A stretch of 53,262 bases of DNA, from the NCBI GenBank assembly GCA_018882565.1, contig VERQ01000001.1, positions 1 to 53,262 on the forward strand. Reading direction: 5' to 3'. Under the pieces are notes generated by a model. That model saw only the letters and a list, made by a program, of their open reading frames with translations. It had not been told where the DNA came from and searched no databases. The position numbers and the translations under genes were made by a program. Positions within the stretch are counted from its first letter, which is position 1. The number at the start of each line of letters is the position of its first letter. Below, in pieces: positions 25,126 through 34,817 of the stretch. The DNA is from Candidatus Fonsibacter sp. (GTDB lineage Bacteria; Pseudomonadota; Alphaproteobacteria; Pelagibacterales; Pelagibacteraceae).

Positions 25126-26562
25126 TTAAGTTCCGCAGAAAGTTTTATATTTTTTTTCATTATCTGGAGCCGGTTGTTGATACAGCATCAAATCTCCTCT
25201 TTCCGTATAAGGATCTTTAAGAGCATTTAAAAGGTTGTTTAGAGACAATAAATTTCCTTTATGAGCTTCTTTTAAAGACTCTTCTACTTTATGATTTCTT
25301 GGAATTACCACAGGATTATTTTTTCTCATTAATTCTAACACTTCTTGTTTATCTCTATTTTGCTTATCAACTCTAATTTTCCATTTACTATGAAAATCTT
25401 TTAAATTTTCGTTTGTAATATTTTCATTCATTAAATCTCTAAAAGTGTTTGTGTAATCTAATTTATTTTTCTCCATTGTATCTAATAACTCTTTAATCAA
25501 GACTGCATCTTCAGGTTCATCGGTAATAAAACCTAATTTTTTCTTCATCATTTCATGAAATTTTTTTTCATATTTTTCGTTAAAGCTTTCAATAATTTCT
25601 TCACCCAATTCAATTGCTTTATTCTGGTCTTCATCAAGAAGCGGCAGAATAGCATCTGCAAGTCGTGCTAAATTCCACTGTGCAATAATGGGCTGATTCC
25701 CAAATGCATATCGACCATGATGATCTATGGAACTGAAAACAGTTTTAGGATCATAATGATCCATAAATGCGCATGGTCCAAAATCAATACTTTCGCCAGA
25801 AATTGCCATGTTATCGGTATTCATAACGCCATGAATAAAACCAACTCGCATCCAATCAGTGATCAAATCTATTTGTCTTTCCATAACTAATTTTAAAAAT
25901 TCTGGCGCTTGCTTATCTAAATCTTTTATTTCAGGGTAATGACGCTCTACTGAATACTGCAAAAGTTTTTTAAGAGTTGTTAGATCTTTTTTGATTGCAA
26001 CATATTCAAAAGTACCAACACGAATATGACTTTCTGCAACCCTTGTTAAAATAGCACCTGGCAGCACCGTTTCTCGCATTACATTTTCTCCCGTTGTTGC
26101 AACGGCAAGACTTCGCGTCGTTCTAATATTTAAATGATACATAGCCTCGCTAATAATATATTCACGCAACATTGGGCCGAGAGCTGCTTTTCCATCACCT
26201 CCTCTTGAATAAGGAGTTCTGCCTGAGCCCTTAAATTGAATATCGTATCTTTGATTTGTTGGCGTGACGTGCTCGCCTAAAACAATTGCTCGACCATCTC
26301 CTAAAATAACTAAATGACCAAACTGATGACCTGCGTAAGCTTGGGCTATAGGTATTGCCCCTTCTGGCAATACATTTCCTGTGAATAATTCTGCTAGCTG
26401 TTGTGGATTAAGTGATGAAAAATTAAGTCCTAATTGTTTTGCAAGTTCATGGTTTAAAATTACAAGCTTTGGATCTTTAACTTTAGTTGGCAAAACCTTT
26501 GCCATCATCATCTCAGTTAAAGAAAAGTAACTATTATTAAAATTAAATCCTACAGATTTCAT
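25126..26562 (-). CDS. selO: Protein adenylyltransferase SelO (YdiU family)
   Basis: 478 residues, the same length as E. coli YdiU. Pseudokinase-fold enzyme that transfers AMP to Ser/Thr/Tyr of target proteins, linked to redox stress. Visible: GRAIVLGEH, IQFKGSGRTPYSRGGDGKAALG with the key Lys, GVMNTDNMAI, and IDFGPCAFMD with the metal-binding Asp. The C-terminus ends FCGT: Cys sits where eukaryotic SelO has selenocysteine. Its start overlaps the exonuclease stop (TAATG). Confidence 0.95.
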   Translation of the reverse strand: MKSVGFNFNNSYFSLTEMMMAKVLPTKVKDPKLVILNHELAKQLGLNFSSLNPQQLAELFTGNVLPEGAIPIAQAYAGHQFGHLVILGDGRAIVLGEHVTPTNQRYDIQFKGSGRTPYSRGGDGKAALGPMLREYIISEAMYHLNIRTTRSLAVATTGENVMRETVLPGAILTRVAESHIRVGTFEYVAIKKDLTTLKKLLQYSVERHYPEIKDLDKQAPEFLKLVMERQIDLITDWMRVGFIHGVMNTDNMAISGESIDFGPCAFMDHYDPKTVFSSIDHHGRYAFGNQPIIAQWNLARLADAILPLLDEDQNKAIELGEEIIESFNEKYEKKFHEMMKKKLGFITDEPEDAVLIKELLDTMEKNKLDYTNTFRDLMNENITNENLKDFHSKWKIRVDKQNRDKQEVLELMRKNNPVVIPRNHKVEESLKEAHKGNLLSLNNLLNALKDPYTERGDLMLYQQPAPDNEKKYKTFCGT

Positions 26563-27251
26563 TAATGAATTTTATTGAAGTCTTTCATTAAAATTTGAAT
26601 CTGTTTTCCTTGTTGACACAGATGTAAAATACCACCGATAGTATTAATATTTTTTTTGCCTGCTTCTTCTAATAAATGTAAAAATAATCTTGCCGTAATA
26701 ACAGAATCTCCAAGAGCTGAGTGTCGTATTTGATCTTCTGTTTGAATTTTTAAATTGTCACATAGAAATGATAATTCATAATTTTTGAAATGCGGATATA
26801 TTCCTGCCGCAAGATAAATGGTATCAATCGTTACAATATTTTTAACTCTGTGAGCGATTGTGGTATAAGGGGCGCTATTGATAATAAATTTAATATCAAA
26901 ATTAAGATTGTGTCCAACGAGCACCGTATTTTCTAAAAAATTATAAATTTTTTCATCTAATTCTTTAAGTACTGGTTTGTTTTGTACTTGCTCTTGTGTG
27001 ATGTTATGAATTTTAATTGAAGGCTCGGATATTTGTCGTTCTGGATTGACCAGCTCATCTAAAGTTTCATTTGTAATTTTAAGATTTTTTATTTTAGTTG
27101 CTGCAATAGATATAATTCGATGTCCTTCATTGACGTTTAAACCTGTAGTTTCGGTATCAAGAACTACAAATGTTGATTCTTGAGTTGTTGCTGTTTTATA
27201 TCGATTAATACTTACAAAATAGGCTTTGATATTGTTAAAAATATTCTTCAC
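26562..27251 (-). CDS. DnaQ-like 3'-5' exonuclease (DEDDh)
   Basis: 229 residues starting with GTG at 27251, which has AGGAG six bases upstream. DEDDh motifs: VVLDTETTGLN (Asp, Glu), VGHNLNFDIKF (Asp), and RHSALGDSVITA (His, Asp). About 40 N-terminal residues before the domain carry Phe/Tyr-rich sequence. It overlaps the upstream CBS-DUF294 gene by 17 bases; this pairing recurs in bacteria, and the exonuclease may act on nucleotides or RNA rather than in replication. Not the main polymerase proofreader by context. Confidence 0.9.
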   Translation of the reverse strand: MKNIFNNIKAYFVSINRYKTATTQESTFVVLDTETTGLNVNEGHRIISIAATKIKNLKITNETLDELVNPERQISEPSIKIHNITQEQVQNKPVLKELDEKIYNFLENTVLVGHNLNFDIKFIINSAPYTTIAHRVKNIVTIDTIYLAAGIYPHFKNYELSFLCDNLKIQTEDQIRHSALGDSVITARLFLHLLEEAGKKNINTIGGILHLCQQGKQIQILMKDFNKIH

Positions 27252-28701
27252 TAATATCTCCTCTCGCTCTTATCTTGAGTTCATTAATTTTCTTTAAATA
27301 CATTTTAAGCAGATCCTTTTCTCGCTCTAAAAGCTTCTTTGGATCAATAAAACTTTTAATTGGCTTTCCTTCTTTAACTGATGCCACCTGATCTTTGAGC
27401 AGAATATAGGTTAAAAATCTATGTGCATTTTGAAAGAAGTCAGCCTCATCATTTGTAAATACATTCTTCTTAGTTAACTCCTCTATCCTTGCAGCCGTTG
27501 TGTTTTTGTTAACACGATGCTTTATTGAGTAAATTCTAACGGATTCTACAAGGGGAAGCGTTCCAGCCCCTTTTAAATTTAATAATCCTTTATTTTCTTT
27601 ATCATTCTTTTCAAGTTTAAAACCGCCAAAAAATGTAAGTCCTGCACGTCTACCTTCTTCGTTTTTAAATAAGAATTTTAAAATTTTATTATTAACTAAT
27701 TTATCAAAAATAAAATCTCTTAGTTCATCTGCAAGTTCAGGTTTACCGTAAACGGATCTAAAATCATAAAGCATATCCACATAAATTAAATTTTGCTCAT
27801 TAAAATTAGTAATCCATTCTTGCACCTGTTCTTTCCATTCAGGTAAGCTTTTTCTCCACATAGGATTTGTTGCCATTAAGTTTCCCTTACAAAATGAAAT
27901 CCCTGCAGTATCTAAAGATTTTGTAAATTCTTTTGCAAGTTCCTCAAAATATAAATCTACTTTTTTTGGGTCTTCTGTTTTACTGGATTCATAAATAATT
28001 CCATTATCTTGATCAGGCTGTAGAAAACTTTCCATTCGTCCCCCAGATCCCATAACTAAAACGCTGTAATTTGGAATTTGTTTAATAATATTTTTTTGAC
28101 TTATTTTTTTTTCTGCAATTCTAATAGAGCGTCTATAAATAACGTTATTTAAGAAACTTAATAAATAGCTAATATCGTTAGATGAAATTTTTTCATTTAA
28201 TAATCTTTCTGCAAGATTAACTTGTTGTTTCTTTATTTCAATTAAACCTCGCTCATCATACTCATCGAAGGTCATCTTATCGATCTCTTGTGTAACCGCT
28301 CCAAGTTCAGCAGCTAATGCTTTATGAGCGTGAATAATTCCAACTACCTCATAGTTCATATTAATCACTGGTAAATGACGAAGATTATTTTTTCTCATTT
28401 TACCAACGGCATGAAATAGAAGATCGTCCTCGTAAACGAAGATTACGGGTGATGTCATCAAATCTGAAACTTTTTTATTTGGATCCGAAATAAAAGTTAC
28501 TTTTCGAACAATATCTTGCTCGGTAATAATACCAGCAAGCTTATTGTCTTTTTTAATTAAAATAGTTGATTTTTTTTGTTGCTGTAAATCTTTAGTAGTT
28601 TCTAAAATCGAAGAGCTAGCATCCACGTAAATATAATCTGCTGACATATAGTCAGAGATTTTTTTGACAAATAGTTCAACGCTATTAGACCGAGTTGGCA
28701 T
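27235..28701 (-). CDS. CBS-domain and DUF294 nucleotidyltransferase-like signalling protein
   Basis: 488 residues. Two CBS motifs (about 12-130) are followed by the DUF294 putative nucleotidyltransferase with VLVMGSGGRMESFLQPDQDNG near residue 220, and a C-terminal DUF294 helical domain. GlnD-like nucleotidyltransferase activity is suspected for the family; CBS pairs usually bind adenine nucleotides. Directly upstream of and overlapping the DnaQ-like exonuclease, so both likely act in one nucleotide-linked pathway (inference). No cyclic-nucleotide domain is present, unlike some relatives. Confidence 0.9.
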   Translation of the reverse strand: MPTRSNSVELFVKKISDYMSADYIYVDASSSILETTKDLQQQKKSTILIKKDNKLAGIITEQDIVRKVTFISDPNKKVSDLMTSPVIFVYEDDLLFHAVGKMRKNNLRHLPVINMNYEVVGIIHAHKALAAELGAVTQEIDKMTFDEYDERGLIEIKKQQVNLAERLLNEKISSNDISYLLSFLNNVIYRRSIRIAEKKISQKNIIKQIPNYSVLVMGSGGRMESFLQPDQDNGIIYESSKTEDPKKVDLYFEELAKEFTKSLDTAGISFCKGNLMATNPMWRKSLPEWKEQVQEWITNFNEQNLIYVDMLYDFRSVYGKPELADELRDFIFDKLVNNKILKFLFKNEEGRRAGLTFFGGFKLEKNDKENKGLLNLKGAGTLPLVESVRIYSIKHRVNKNTTAARIEELTKKNVFTNDEADFFQNAHRFLTYILLKDQVASVKEGKPIKSFIDPKKLLEREKDLLKMYLKKINELKIRARGDISEEYF

Positions 28702-28759
28702 AGACAGTTAAACGTCAGTATATCGGATTTTAAATATTTAAGAAGAAGCCTGAGTTAAA

Positions 28760-28810
28760 AGCGTTCTTTTAAGGCTTAAAAATTAAGCCTTATTTTTATT
28801 TAAGAACGCT
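28760..28810. terminator. Nested double hairpin in the 28702-28837 gap
   Basis: Outer arms AGCGTTCTT (28760-28768) and AAGAACGCT (28802-28810) pair perfectly and enclose an inner hairpin AAGGCTTAA (28771-28779) / TTAAGCCTT (28783-28791) with a three-base loop. On minus it follows the 62-residue ORF and ends in TTTTAA; on plus the inner stem is followed by ATTTTTATTT. Terminator is the simplest reading; it could also be a small structured RNA. Confidence 0.6.
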
Positions 28811-28837
28811 AATTCGTCGTTTGAATACGGAGCCATA

Positions 28838-29026
28838 TTAGTTACCAATTCCATAAGTAAGTACAAATATTGCAATCGGCAGACTTAATACTGCTGCTAC
28901 AATAGCTACTACACCTATAATCGTTACCATATCTTCAGCTGTTCGCTGAGATATAGCCAGAGTTGGAAAACTTTGGTTTCCGTTAACCAGTTTTACTCTT
29001 TGTGTTTTTGTTTTCATGGCTCTCAT
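28838..29026 (-). CDS. Small single-TM protein, unknown
   Basis: 62 residues (59 from the second ATG at 29017). A basic, polar first half is followed by one hydrophobic segment (about 33-58) ending FVLTYGIGN. No family recognised and no clear SD. It is followed by a strong nested hairpin that fits as its terminator, which supports a transcribed unit. Could be non-coding. Confidence 0.45.
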   Translation of the reverse strand: MRAMKTKTQRVKLVNGNQSFPTLAISQRTAEDMVTIIGVVAIVAAVLSLPIAIFVLTYGIGN

Positions 29027-29122
29027 ATAGAAAACAAATGTAATAAATTCATGAACTATTTGTGTCTTAATTGTGAAAAGTGTATTAAATTTTTTTTACA
29101 ATAAAAAAATATTTAATTTTAG

Positions 29123-30235
29123 ATGCGACATTCAGTACTTTTTCTATTCTTTTTTTTATTTGCAGCCCCTTTATTTGCAAACTGCAAACCTGATGAGCAA
29201 GTAGGCTTTAGAAGCTATAACTTTAGAATAGAAAACGATTATTTTAATAATGAAGATTCTAATTACACAAGTGGCGTAATTTTATCGGGTGTAACTCATG
29301 ATTTTAAAGGAGACATAAAGAATGAGTGCTTACCCGCTATAAGTCGTCTACACGGTGGTCTTCTATCGTTTATAGATGCCGGCCTTTTTAAGAAACAAGA
29401 AGGTTATTCAAAAAATATCTACTTTACGGGTTCACAATTAATGTACACGCCTGTGGATGACAAAACCCCAACGGTTGTTAAAGATGATAGACCTTATGCA
29501 GGTATTTTATCGTTAGCGGTTGGTGTGAATGAAAGACATAGAAATAAATTTGATAATACTCAGGTTCTAGATACGAAAGAATTAACCCTTGGAATTATAG
29601 GTCCTGCGTCATTTGCAAGACAAACTCAAAACTTTGTTCATGACAGATTTGATGTTTACAGAGCTCAAGGCTGGGACAATCAATTAAGTAATGAACCTGC
29701 TGTGATGTTATTGATTGAGAAAAAAATTAAATCAGATCTTCAGCAAAATAGTTACACTCCTGGAATTTCAAAAGACTTAATAAGATTTTACGGACTTAAA
29801 CTTGGAAATATTGAAACATCTTTAAATGTTGGTTTAGAGGGAAGATATGGTCTGAATATTCCAAATGATTTTGGTAGCACTCCATCTTATCCGGGTTGCG
29901 ATAACACAGCACCATCATCTGGAAGTTCTGAAGCTTGCACTGATACGGGAGAATTAATGCTTCCTATTCCACTAGGTGCACATTTATTTGCACTCGCAGA
30001 ATTAAAAGGAGTTGCTTATGATTTTTCTTTAGATGGTAATATTTTTGGCAGCAACCATCACGTGCATAAAAAACCTGTTGTAGGTTTAATTGCAGTTGGA
30101 GTGAATTCTTTAATTCCAATACCTGGAAACAAAAATTTAAAATTAACTCTTACGCAATATATTCAGTCGAAAGAATTTAAAGAGCAGAAAACTGCAGATA
30201 AATATGTTTCTTTTACTGTGGGCTTAGATTTTTAA
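29123..30235 (+). CDS. lpxR: LpxR-family outer-membrane lipid A deacylase
   Basis: 370 residues with an N-terminal signal peptide ending FANC. DUF2219/LpxR features: FRIENDYFNNEDSNYTSGV (the Asn-Asp pair and Thr of the active site), DRPYAGILSLAVG, and NFVHDRFDVYRAQGWDNQL with the catalytic-type His. Alternating beta-strand pattern and terminal Phe fit an outer-membrane barrel. LpxR removes the 3'-acyloxyacyl group from lipid A. Longer than Salmonella LpxR (about 320) through an insert near residue 250 with Cys pair. Overlaps the clpB stop by four bases. Confidence 0.88.
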   Translation: MRHSVLFLFFFLFAAPLFANCKPDEQVGFRSYNFRIENDYFNNEDSNYTSGVILSGVTHDFKGDIKNECLPAISRLHGGLLSFIDAGLFKKQEGYSKNIYFTGSQLMYTPVDDKTPTVVKDDRPYAGILSLAVGVNERHRNKFDNTQVLDTKELTLGIIGPASFARQTQNFVHDRFDVYRAQGWDNQLSNEPAVMLLIEKKIKSDLQQNSYTPGISKDLIRFYGLKLGNIETSLNVGLEGRYGLNIPNDFGSTPSYPGCDNTAPSSGSSEACTDTGELMLPIPLGAHLFALAELKGVAYDFSLDGNIFGSNHHVHKKPVVGLIAVGVNSLIPIPGNKNLKLTLTQYIQSKEFKEQKTADKYVSFTVGLDF

Positions 30236-32820
30236 TTAATAGCAAATATTTTATTATTTAAAACTAACTGATCGCCATCCACATCAATTTTAATTGCATC
30301 CAATTTTTTATCTTTCATTTCCAAAATTAAATTTGCAATTGGATTTTGAATATATTTTTGTATCGCTCTTTTTAAAGGTCTAGCGCCATATTCTTGGTCA
30401 AATCCTTTATCTACTAACCATTCTAAAGCTTTGTCGGTAATTGAAAATGTTAAGTTTTTATCTTTTAAGATATTTTTCAAATTGTTCACTTGGATCTTAA
30501 CAATTTCTTTAATCTCTTCTTTTTGAAGTCTATCGAAGACAATAATGTCATCTAATCTATTTACAAACTCAGGTCTGAAAGATTTTTTAACAACTTCCAA
30601 TACTTTTTCCTTCGTTCTTTCATCTAATTTTTCGCTTTTGTTAGCTTGGATGAATTCTGAACCAAGATTGGATGTTAAAATAATAATCGTATTTTTAAAA
30701 TCAACAACTCTACCTTGACCATCTGTTAATCTTCCATCATCTAAGATTTGAAGAAAAATATTGAATACATCTGGATGAGCTTTTTCAACTTCATCAAATA
30801 AAATCACTTGGTAAGGTCTACGTCTTACAGCTTCTGTTAAAGCTCCGCCTTGGTCATAACCCACATATCCTGGAGGCGCACCAATTAATCTGCTGACAGA
30901 GTGTTTTTCCATATACTCTGACATATCAATTCTAATCATTGCGTTTTGATCATCAAATAAGAATGATGCAAGCGCTTTACTTAATTCGGTTTTACCAACT
31001 CCTGTGGGTCCTAAGAAAAGAAATGAACCAAGCGGTCTATTTGGATCTTGAATGCCAGCTTTTGATCTTCGAACTGCATTACTTACTGAAGTAATTGCCT
31101 CTTTTTGACCAACCACTTTAGTTGAGATGACTTTCTCCATTGATAAAACTTTTTGTCTCTCACCTTCTAATAATTTATCGATTTGAATTCCTGTCCATTT
31201 AGAAACCACAGCTGCAATTTCATTTTCGCCCACTTCTTTATTTAAAGTTTTGTACTGACCAACTGCTGCTTTATCCTGTTCTTTTAATTTCTTTTCTAAT
31301 TCAGGAAGTTTGCCATACATAATTTCGCTAGCTTTTGTTAAATCTCCCTTCTTTTGATAATTATTTAATAAAACTCTATTACGTTCAATTTCTTCTTTAA
31401 TTTTTTGAACTGACTGAATTTGATTTTTTTCTTTTGCCCATACTTCTGTAAGTGAGGCTGATTTTTTATCTAATTCAGCAATTTTTTCATCCAATTCTTT
31501 TAATCTAATCTTTGAAAGTGAATCATCTTCTTTCTTTAAAGCTTCTCTTTCAATTTTAAACTGAATAGCTTTTCTATCGATCTCATCAATATTTTCTGGT
31601 TTTGAATCAATTTCCATTCGAAGCTTACTTGATGCTTCATCCATTAAATCAATTGCTTTATCTGGTAAAAACCTGTCGGTGATATAACGATTTGAAAGTA
31701 CAGCTGCTGAGACAAGGGCATTATCTGAAATATGCACTCCGTGATGCATTTCATATTTTTCTTTAAGGCCTCTTAAGATTGAAATCGTATCTTCAACAGA
31801 TGGCTGCGTTACAAACACCGGCTGAAATCTTCTAGTTAACGCTGCATCTTTTTCTACATATTTTCTATATTCTGCAAGTGTTGTTGCACCAATACAATGC
31901 AGCTCTCCTCTTGCAAGTGCCGGCTTTAACATATTCGATGCATCCATAGATCCATCACCTGCACCCGCGCCAACTAAAGTGTGCATCTCATCAATAAATA
32001 CGATCACTTCACCTTGTTGAGCTGTAATTTCTTTAAGAACTGCTTTTAATCTTTCTTCAAATTCTCCTCTAAACTTTGCACCAGCAATTAATAAACCCAA
32101 ATCTAATGCTAATAATTTTTTACCTTTTAAACTTTCAGGAACGTCATCATTAATAATTCTAAGCGCAAGTCCTTCAACGATAGCTGTTTTACCAACTCCT
32201 GGTTCACCAATTAATACTGGGTTATTTTTAGTTCTTCTTGAAAGAACTTGAATGGCACGTCTAATTTCGTCATCACGACCAATCACCGGGTCTAATTTTC
32301 CATTTCTCGCTTTTTCTGTAATATCAATTGTATATTTCTTTAAAGATTCATAATTTGCATCATCGTTTGCATTAGTTACTTTTTGACCTTTACGCATTGT
32401 CTCAAGTACAGATTTGAATTTGCTTAAATTAAATCCACTATTTTGTAATAATTTTAATAAGTTTTTATCGGTTTGCAGTATTGCTTCTAATATGTTTTCA
32501 ACCGGAACATATTCATCACCCTTTTGTTTTGAGATTTTTTTAGCCTCCTCAACAGTAACAACAAATTCTTTTGATGCGCTAATTCCAGCTGAGTTACCAG
32601 TGACTGCTGGAATTTTTTTCAATTCTTTTTCAATGGATAATTTTATAGATTTTAAATCTAATCCTGCTGGGGCAAGTAATAATGATGCAGTACCATCATC
32701 TTCGATAATACCACTTAATAAATGTACGGGTTGCAATAGCTGATGATTTTGCATCATCGCTAAAACCTGCGCCGAATTTAATATTTCTTTTGATCGTTCT
32801 GTAAATTTATTTAAATCCAT
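30232..32820 (-). CDS. clpB: ATP-dependent chaperone ClpB
   Basis: Disaggregase working with DnaK. About 862 residues from the ATG at 32820; a TTG six bases upstream is less likely. N-domain repeats (about 1-145), first AAA+ with GEPGVGKT and DEMHT, a coiled-coil middle domain (about 400-530), second AAA+ with GPTGVGKTE and FDEVEKAH, and the Clp C-terminal domain. Normal length for ClpB. Monocistronic; a sigma70-type promoter abuts the start. Confidence 0.97.
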   Translation of the reverse strand: MDLNKFTERSKEILNSAQVLAMMQNHQLLQPVHLLSGIIEDDGTASLLLAPAGLDLKSIKLSIEKELKKIPAVTGNSAGISASKEFVVTVEEAKKISKQKGDEYVPVENILEAILQTDKNLLKLLQNSGFNLSKFKSVLETMRKGQKVTNANDDANYESLKKYTIDITEKARNGKLDPVIGRDDEIRRAIQVLSRRTKNNPVLIGEPGVGKTAIVEGLALRIINDDVPESLKGKKLLALDLGLLIAGAKFRGEFEERLKAVLKEITAQQGEVIVFIDEMHTLVGAGAGDGSMDASNMLKPALARGELHCIGATTLAEYRKYVEKDAALTRRFQPVFVTQPSVEDTISILRGLKEKYEMHHGVHISDNALVSAAVLSNRYITDRFLPDKAIDLMDEASSKLRMEIDSKPENIDEIDRKAIQFKIEREALKKEDDSLSKIRLKELDEKIAELDKKSASLTEVWAKEKNQIQSVQKIKEEIERNRVLLNNYQKKGDLTKASEIMYGKLPELEKKLKEQDKAAVGQYKTLNKEVGENEIAAVVSKWTGIQIDKLLEGERQKVLSMEKVISTKVVGQKEAITSVSNAVRRSKAGIQDPNRPLGSFLFLGPTGVGKTELSKALASFLFDDQNAMIRIDMSEYMEKHSVSRLIGAPPGYVGYDQGGALTEAVRRRPYQVILFDEVEKAHPDVFNIFLQILDDGRLTDGQGRVVDFKNTIIILTSNLGSEFIQANKSEKLDERTKEKVLEVVKKSFRPEFVNRLDDIIVFDRLQKEEIKEIVKIQVNNLKNILKDKNLTFSITDKALEWLVDKGFDQEYGARPLKRAIQKYIQNPIANLILEMKDKKLDAIKIDVDGDQLVLNNKIFAIN

Positions 32821-32824
32821 ACCC

Positions 32825-32854
32825 AATATATGGTTACAATTTTCTCAATTTCAA
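32825..32854 (-). promoter_or_regulatory. Candidate clpB promoter
   Basis: On minus, TTGAAA (32854-32849), 18-base spacer, TATATT (32830-32825), only four bases before the clpB ATG. If used, the transcript would begin at or within the start codon, so it would be leaderless or the coding start is later. The TTGAAA...CCATATAT order also resembles a heat-shock sigma32 promoter; sequence alone cannot decide. Confidence 0.4.
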
Positions 32855-32895
32855 TGTCGGTTAATGAAATAAAAATTTTTATTGAGTACTTGAAA

Positions 32896-32925
32896 TTGTG
32901 TAATTTGATACACTAAGTGTATAAT
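32896..32925 (+). promoter_or_regulatory. Promoter with palindromic operator for the DUF6356-like gene
   Basis: TTGTGT (32896-32901), 18-base spacer, perfect TATAAT (32920-32925). A 7-1-7 palindrome ATACACT-A-AGTGTAT (32908-32922) covers the spacer and the first part of the -10, as expected of a repressor site. The ATG follows 17 bases after the -10. Confidence 0.55.
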
Positions 32926-32942
32926 ATGGGTATTAACTAAAT

Positions 32943-33158
32943 ATGTTCAATAAGATCAAAAGACATTTAGAGCTTGCTAACAAAGGCTATTTTGAACATA
33001 TGTTTTTTGCCATGAAAATTGGCCTTAAATGTCTATGGTCATTTATCACTGCATTCGTTCATGCCATTAATCCAGCTTGGTTTGAGTACACAACAAGCAG
33101 AAGAATTAAGCGAATGAATGATTTATTTCAAAAACCAAAAAACGATATTAAGAACTAA
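32943..33158 (+). CDS. DUF6356-like small membrane protein
   Basis: 71 residues. GYFEHMFFAMKIGLK followed by a hydrophobic stretch with AFVHAINPAWFEYTTS matches the short DUF6356 pattern (EHxxxA, then VHxxxP) as I recall it from alphaproteobacteria. Function unknown. A good promoter with a palindrome lies upstream. Converges on the MAPEG gene with two bases between stops. Confidence 0.7.
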   Translation: MFNKIKRHLELANKGYFEHMFFAMKIGLKCLWSFITAFVHAINPAWFEYTTSRRIKRMNDLFQKPKNDIKN

Positions 33159-33160
33159 AA

Positions 33161-33556
33161 TTAGTCTAATTGATTAAAATACTGGACGTATAAGTATAAT
33201 AAATAAATACAATTGAGCGCATAAATATTTAAAGTAGCCATCATACCAATTACTCTAAATAATATTTTTTCTTTTAACATACTGTAAGCATGAGAAATTC
33301 TTCCAAGCAAAAATACAATATTCACAAATAAAACGTATATTTGATTGGCATCTAAAATCTCTAATAGAAATGAAGAAATAATAAAAAAAACTGTAAATTC
33401 AAAAAAATTTGCGTGTGCTCTAATGGCTTTGATTAATTTTTTATTATTATCATCACCATAAGCAACTTTACTCGATCTTCTTTCTTTGATGGTAATGATA
33501 GTAAGTATTAAGTAAAAAATTATGAAAATAATTGTAAATAAAATTGAAATGTTCAT
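33161..33556 (-). CDS. MAPEG-family membrane protein
   Basis: 131 residues, four hydrophobic helices. The family signature RAHANFFEFTVFF is at about residues 46-58 and GRISHAYSM near residue 88. Eukaryotic MAPEG proteins use glutathione on lipid substrates; bacterial roles are mostly unknown. 92 bases separate it from the divergent DUF2061-like gene. Confidence 0.88.
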   Translation of the reverse strand: MNISILFTIIFIIFYLILTIITIKERRSSKVAYGDDNNKKLIKAIRAHANFFEFTVFFIISSFLLEILDANQIYVLFVNIVFLLGRISHAYSMLKEKILFRVIGMMATLNIYALNCIYLLYLYVQYFNQLD

Positions 33557-33648
33557 CTCATTAACTAATTATCATTTTTATTTAACTCTTAAAGCAAATA
33601 TCCTTAGTTCAGCTTGAATTTTCAAGCTATAGTTCTATATTATTTGCT

Positions 33649-33888
33649 ATGTCAGAAATTAATAAAGGATTTTTCAACGCTATCAGAAACCAATTAGTTG
33701 GGTCAAGCGTCGGTCGAGCAATCATTTATACCATAGGTCACATTATCATTGCGGCTACTTGCAATGTAATCATCACTGGATCCACACTGGAACTTGCTGC
33801 CGTTGATGCAATCATTGAACCATTAATTAATGGCGTTTGGTATTATTTTTTAGATAAATTTTGGGCCAGCACAGTTAAAAAGTCTTAA
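33649..33888 (+). CDS. DUF2061-like small membrane protein
   Basis: 79 residues. GRAIIYTIGHIIIAATCNVIITGS then an acidic ELAAVDAIIEPLINGVWYYFLDKFW fits the DUF2061 layout: a first TM helix, a TG turn, an amphipathic second helix and a terminal YY...W. Role unknown. Stops three bases before the convergent transaminase stop. Confidence 0.65.
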   Translation: MSEINKGFFNAIRNQLVGSSVGRAIIYTIGHIIIAATCNVIITGSTLELAAVDAIIEPLINGVWYYFLDKFWASTVKKS

Positions 33889-33891
33889 AAC

Positions 33892-34743
33892 TTATATGGC
33901 GCTAGCCAGTGCTTGTTTAATATATTCTGCTCTAAGCGCTGTTACAAATTTTCCAGGTTTGCCATCTCCAATTTGATTAGTATTAATTTTTACAACTGGA
34001 GTTATGAAAGCTGTCGCTGATGTAATAAAAGCTTCATGCGCTGATTGCGCATCTTGTAACGAAATATTTTTAGTCACTACCTCATAACCTAAATTTTTTG
34101 CACATTTAAAAATTGCATCTCTTGTAATTCCACTTAAAATTAAATTATCAGCATGTCTGGTCATGATAATTTTACCTTTGATTATCCAAGTATTGCTAGA
34201 GCTGCCTTCGGTAATATAACCCTGTCTAATCATCCAAGCGTCATCAAACCCTTTTTCTGTTGCTTCAGTTTTTGCCATACTTGCATACAGCAATTGCGTA
34301 GTTTTAATATCACATCGTTTCCATCTCATATCATCAAGTGTCATGACTTTAATTCCATTCTTCGCCCCTTCAGAATCTATTATTTTTTTCTCCTGCGTGA
34401 ATGCAAGAACAGTAGGTTTGATTTCATCTTTTGGCATATCAAAACTTCTATCTGCAACACCTCTAGTTACTTGCAGATAAATCATACCCTCTTTTAAATT
34501 ATTTAGTTCAATTAACTTTCGATGAAAAGCTAAAATGTCTTTGTGATTTAATAGTTTTTTAAATTTTAATTCAGTCATAGAACGATCCAGTCGTTTCATA
34601 TGATTATTAAAATCTATTAATTTTCCATCGATAACCGTTGTTACTTCGTATAACGCATCTGAAAATAAAAGACCTCTATCAAAGACTGAAACTTTTGCTT
34701 CATCTTCTTTTTTAAATTCTCCGTTTATATAAACTTCTCTCAT
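33892..34743 (-). CDS. dat: D-amino-acid transaminase (class IV, PLP)
   Basis: 283 residues, usual length. Interconverts D-Ala/D-Glu and 2-oxo acids. FDRGLLFSDALYEV near residue 21, the PLP Lys147 in RCDIKTTQLL, GYITEGSSSNTWII and LSGITRDAI are all present. RCDIK and TEGSSSN favour D-amino-acid transaminase over branched-chain transaminase, matching Bacillus Dat by eye. It may supply D-Glu or degrade D-amino acids. Not coupled to its neighbours. Confidence 0.88.
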   Translation of the reverse strand: MREVYINGEFKKEDEAKVSVFDRGLLFSDALYEVTTVIDGKLIDFNNHMKRLDRSMTELKFKKLLNHKDILAFHRKLIELNNLKEGMIYLQVTRGVADRSFDMPKDEIKPTVLAFTQEKKIIDSEGAKNGIKVMTLDDMRWKRCDIKTTQLLYASMAKTEATEKGFDDAWMIRQGYITEGSSSNTWIIKGKIIMTRHADNLILSGITRDAIFKCAKNLGYEVVTKNISLQDAQSAHEAFITSATAFITPVVKINTNQIGDGKPGKFVTALRAEYIKQALASAI

Positions 34744-34817
34744 ATTAGTTATTGTTTATAAAACAAAAGGATCTAAATAATAAAGACAAAATATAGACCT
34801 AAATTAATGAAGGTTTA

